Origin: Rhodovulum sp.
GTDB lineage: Bacteria; Pseudomonadota; Alphaproteobacteria; Rhodobacterales; Rhodobacteraceae
Direction: 5' to 3'
Assembly (NCBI GenBank): GCA_020637615.1
Contig: JACKKC010000001.1
Location: forward strand, 62,001 to 126,000
Length of the DNA stretch: 64,000 bases
The translations under genes and the position numbers were made by a program. The notes beneath the pieces were generated by a model that ran no database searches, was not told the DNA's origin, and saw only the letters and a list, made by a program, of their open reading frames with translations. Of this stretch, positions 63,228 to 64,000 are shown piece after piece (the stretch's first letter is position 1; the number at the start of each line of letters is the position of its first letter).

Positions 63228-64000
63228 TCAGCCGGGGAACCGGGCGAAATATTCCTGCAGGATCCGGGTGTAGATCGCCTTGAGCTGGTGGATATGCGCC
63301 ACCTCCACCCGCTCGTCGGTCTGATGCATGGTCGCGCCGACCAGCCCGATCTCGACCACCGGACAATGATCCTTGACGAAGCGCGCGTCCGAAGTGCCGC
63401 CGGAGGTCGAAAGCTCCGGCGTGACCCCGGTCTCGGCCGCCACCGCGCCGGCCACCAGATCGGTGAAGGCGCCGCGCTCGGTGACGAAGCTCTCGCCGGA
63501 GATCTCGAAGCGCGCGGCGATCCCCACCCCGAATTCCGCCGCCGCCCGGTCGGCCTCCTCCTCGATCCAGGCCGAGAGGCTGGCGCCGGAATGCGCGTCG
63601 TTGAAGCGGATGTTGATCGTCGCCCGGGTCTCGGCCGGGATGACGTTCGATGCCGTGTTGCCGGTGTCGATCGAGGTGATCGCCAGAGTCGAGGGTCCGA
63701 AATCCGCGGTTCCCCGATCGAGTTCCCGCGTCGCCAGCCGGTCGAGCAGGCGCACCAGCGCCGGCAGCGGGTTCTTCGCCCGCTCCGGGTAGGCGGAATG
63801 CCCCTGGACGCCATAGGCGGTGACATGCGCCGTCAGCGAGCCGCGCCGGCCGATCTTGATCGCCTCGCCCATGCGGGAGGGGCAGGTGGGCTCGCCGACG
63901 AGGCAATGGTCCATGCGCTCGCCCTTCGCCGCCATCCAGTCGAGGATCGCGCAGGTCCCGTCGACCGCGCTGCCCTCCTCGTCGCCGGTGATCGCCAGGA
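63228..64000 (-). CDS. dapE: Succinyl-diaminopimelate desuccinylase, 3' part
   Basis: The frame continues beyond the window; 256 residues of the C-terminal two-thirds are visible. Family features: LAITGDEEGSAVDGT (catalytic Glu pair), then GEPTCPSRMGEAIKIGRRG, the lid domain with VQGHSAYPERAKNP, and STSGGTSDARF with a terminal zinc His in ATMHQTDER. It makes LL-diaminopimelate for lysine and peptidoglycan. Confidence 0.94.
   Translation of the reverse strand, partial: LAITGDEEGSAVDGTCAILDWMAAKGERMDHCLVGEPTCPSRMGEAIKIGRRGSLTAHVTAYGVQGHSAYPERAKNPLPALVRLLDRLATRELDRGTADFGPSTLAITSIDTGNTASNVIPAETRATINIRFNDAHSGASLSAWIEEEADRAAAEFGVGIAARFEISGESFVTERGAFTDLVAGAVAAETGVTPELSTSGGTSDARFVKDHCPVVEIGLVGATMHQTDERVEVAHIHQLKAIYTRILQEYFARFPG

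Overview
The window reads as a chromosomal segment of a GC-rich alphaproteobacterium, most likely Rhodobacterales. The evidence is the block cmk-rpsA-sppA-ihfB-lapA-trpF-trpB, the pair pth-rplY, a class I (archaeal-type) lysyl-tRNA synthetase, an alphaproteobacterial aroA, and two exact CtrA-type boxes (TTAA-N7-TTAAC). Most genes are very GC-rich and tightly packed, with frequent ATGA/GTGA start-stop overlaps. Two stretches (about 33.0-36.8 kb and 55.0-56.7 kb) are visibly more AT-rich and carry unrecognised genes.

Layout. 0-3.8 kb: end of a universal stress protein gene and a complete tripartite tricarboxylate transporter (tctC-tctB-tctA). 4.2-15.1 kb: a divergent sugar-type catabolic locus. 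On the minus strand lie a binding protein, two permeases, a Gfo/Idh/MocA dehydrogenase and a UgpC/MalK-type ATPase. On the plus strand lie a TetR regulator, a second Gfo enzyme, a DUF993 protein, a TIM-barrel isomerase and a third Gfo enzyme. Two near-identical 16-bp dyads (GTAACY-AAAY-AGTTAY) sit in front of the two operons and are the likely TetR operators. 15.4-17.2 kb: a large unrecognised P-loop protein. 17.5-24.1 kb: a LysR regulator and a two-subunit NAD-dependent formate dehydrogenase (NuoE/NuoF fusion plus molybdopterin subunit), followed by a ketopantoate-reductase-like gene. 24.1-33 kb: an ABM-domain protein, a secreted depolymerase-like hydrolase, lysK, a TerB-like protein, nadD, an OmpA-type protein, a DUF2059 protein and ettA.

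33-41.1 kb is an accessory region: AT-rich unknown genes, a decayed M15-peptidase-like gene, an IS5-type transposase, an SH3-domain protein, a brnT remnant with an intact brnA-like antitoxin, an IS4-family element with matched ends, a frameshifted IS630 transposase, and a second IS630 element with TA-flanked ends. 41-50 kb returns to core genes (aroA, cmk, rpsA, sppA, ihfB, lapA-like, trpF, trpB). 50.2-53.4 kb holds two secreted proteins with extreme low-complexity tails around a membrane LuxR-type regulator, and a DUF2158 protein. 53.4-54.9 kb is pth-rplY. 55-56.6 kb is a second AT-rich pair (membrane protein plus small secreted cysteine protein). 56.8-59.6 kb is lutABC (lactate oxidation), then trpA, ychF, an arsR-arsC pair and the 3' part of dapE.

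Three kinds of dispersed sequence recur in otherwise empty gaps: a repeat of about 195 bp (3.9 and 28.5 kb), a repeat of about 90-120 bp with tandem small hairpins (17.3, 24.6 and 60.7 kb), and an AAAAYCAA-N11/12-TGTCCCC palindromic motif (4.2 and 63.2 kb, a weaker copy at 38.8 kb). I saw no rRNA or tRNA gene and no CRISPR array.
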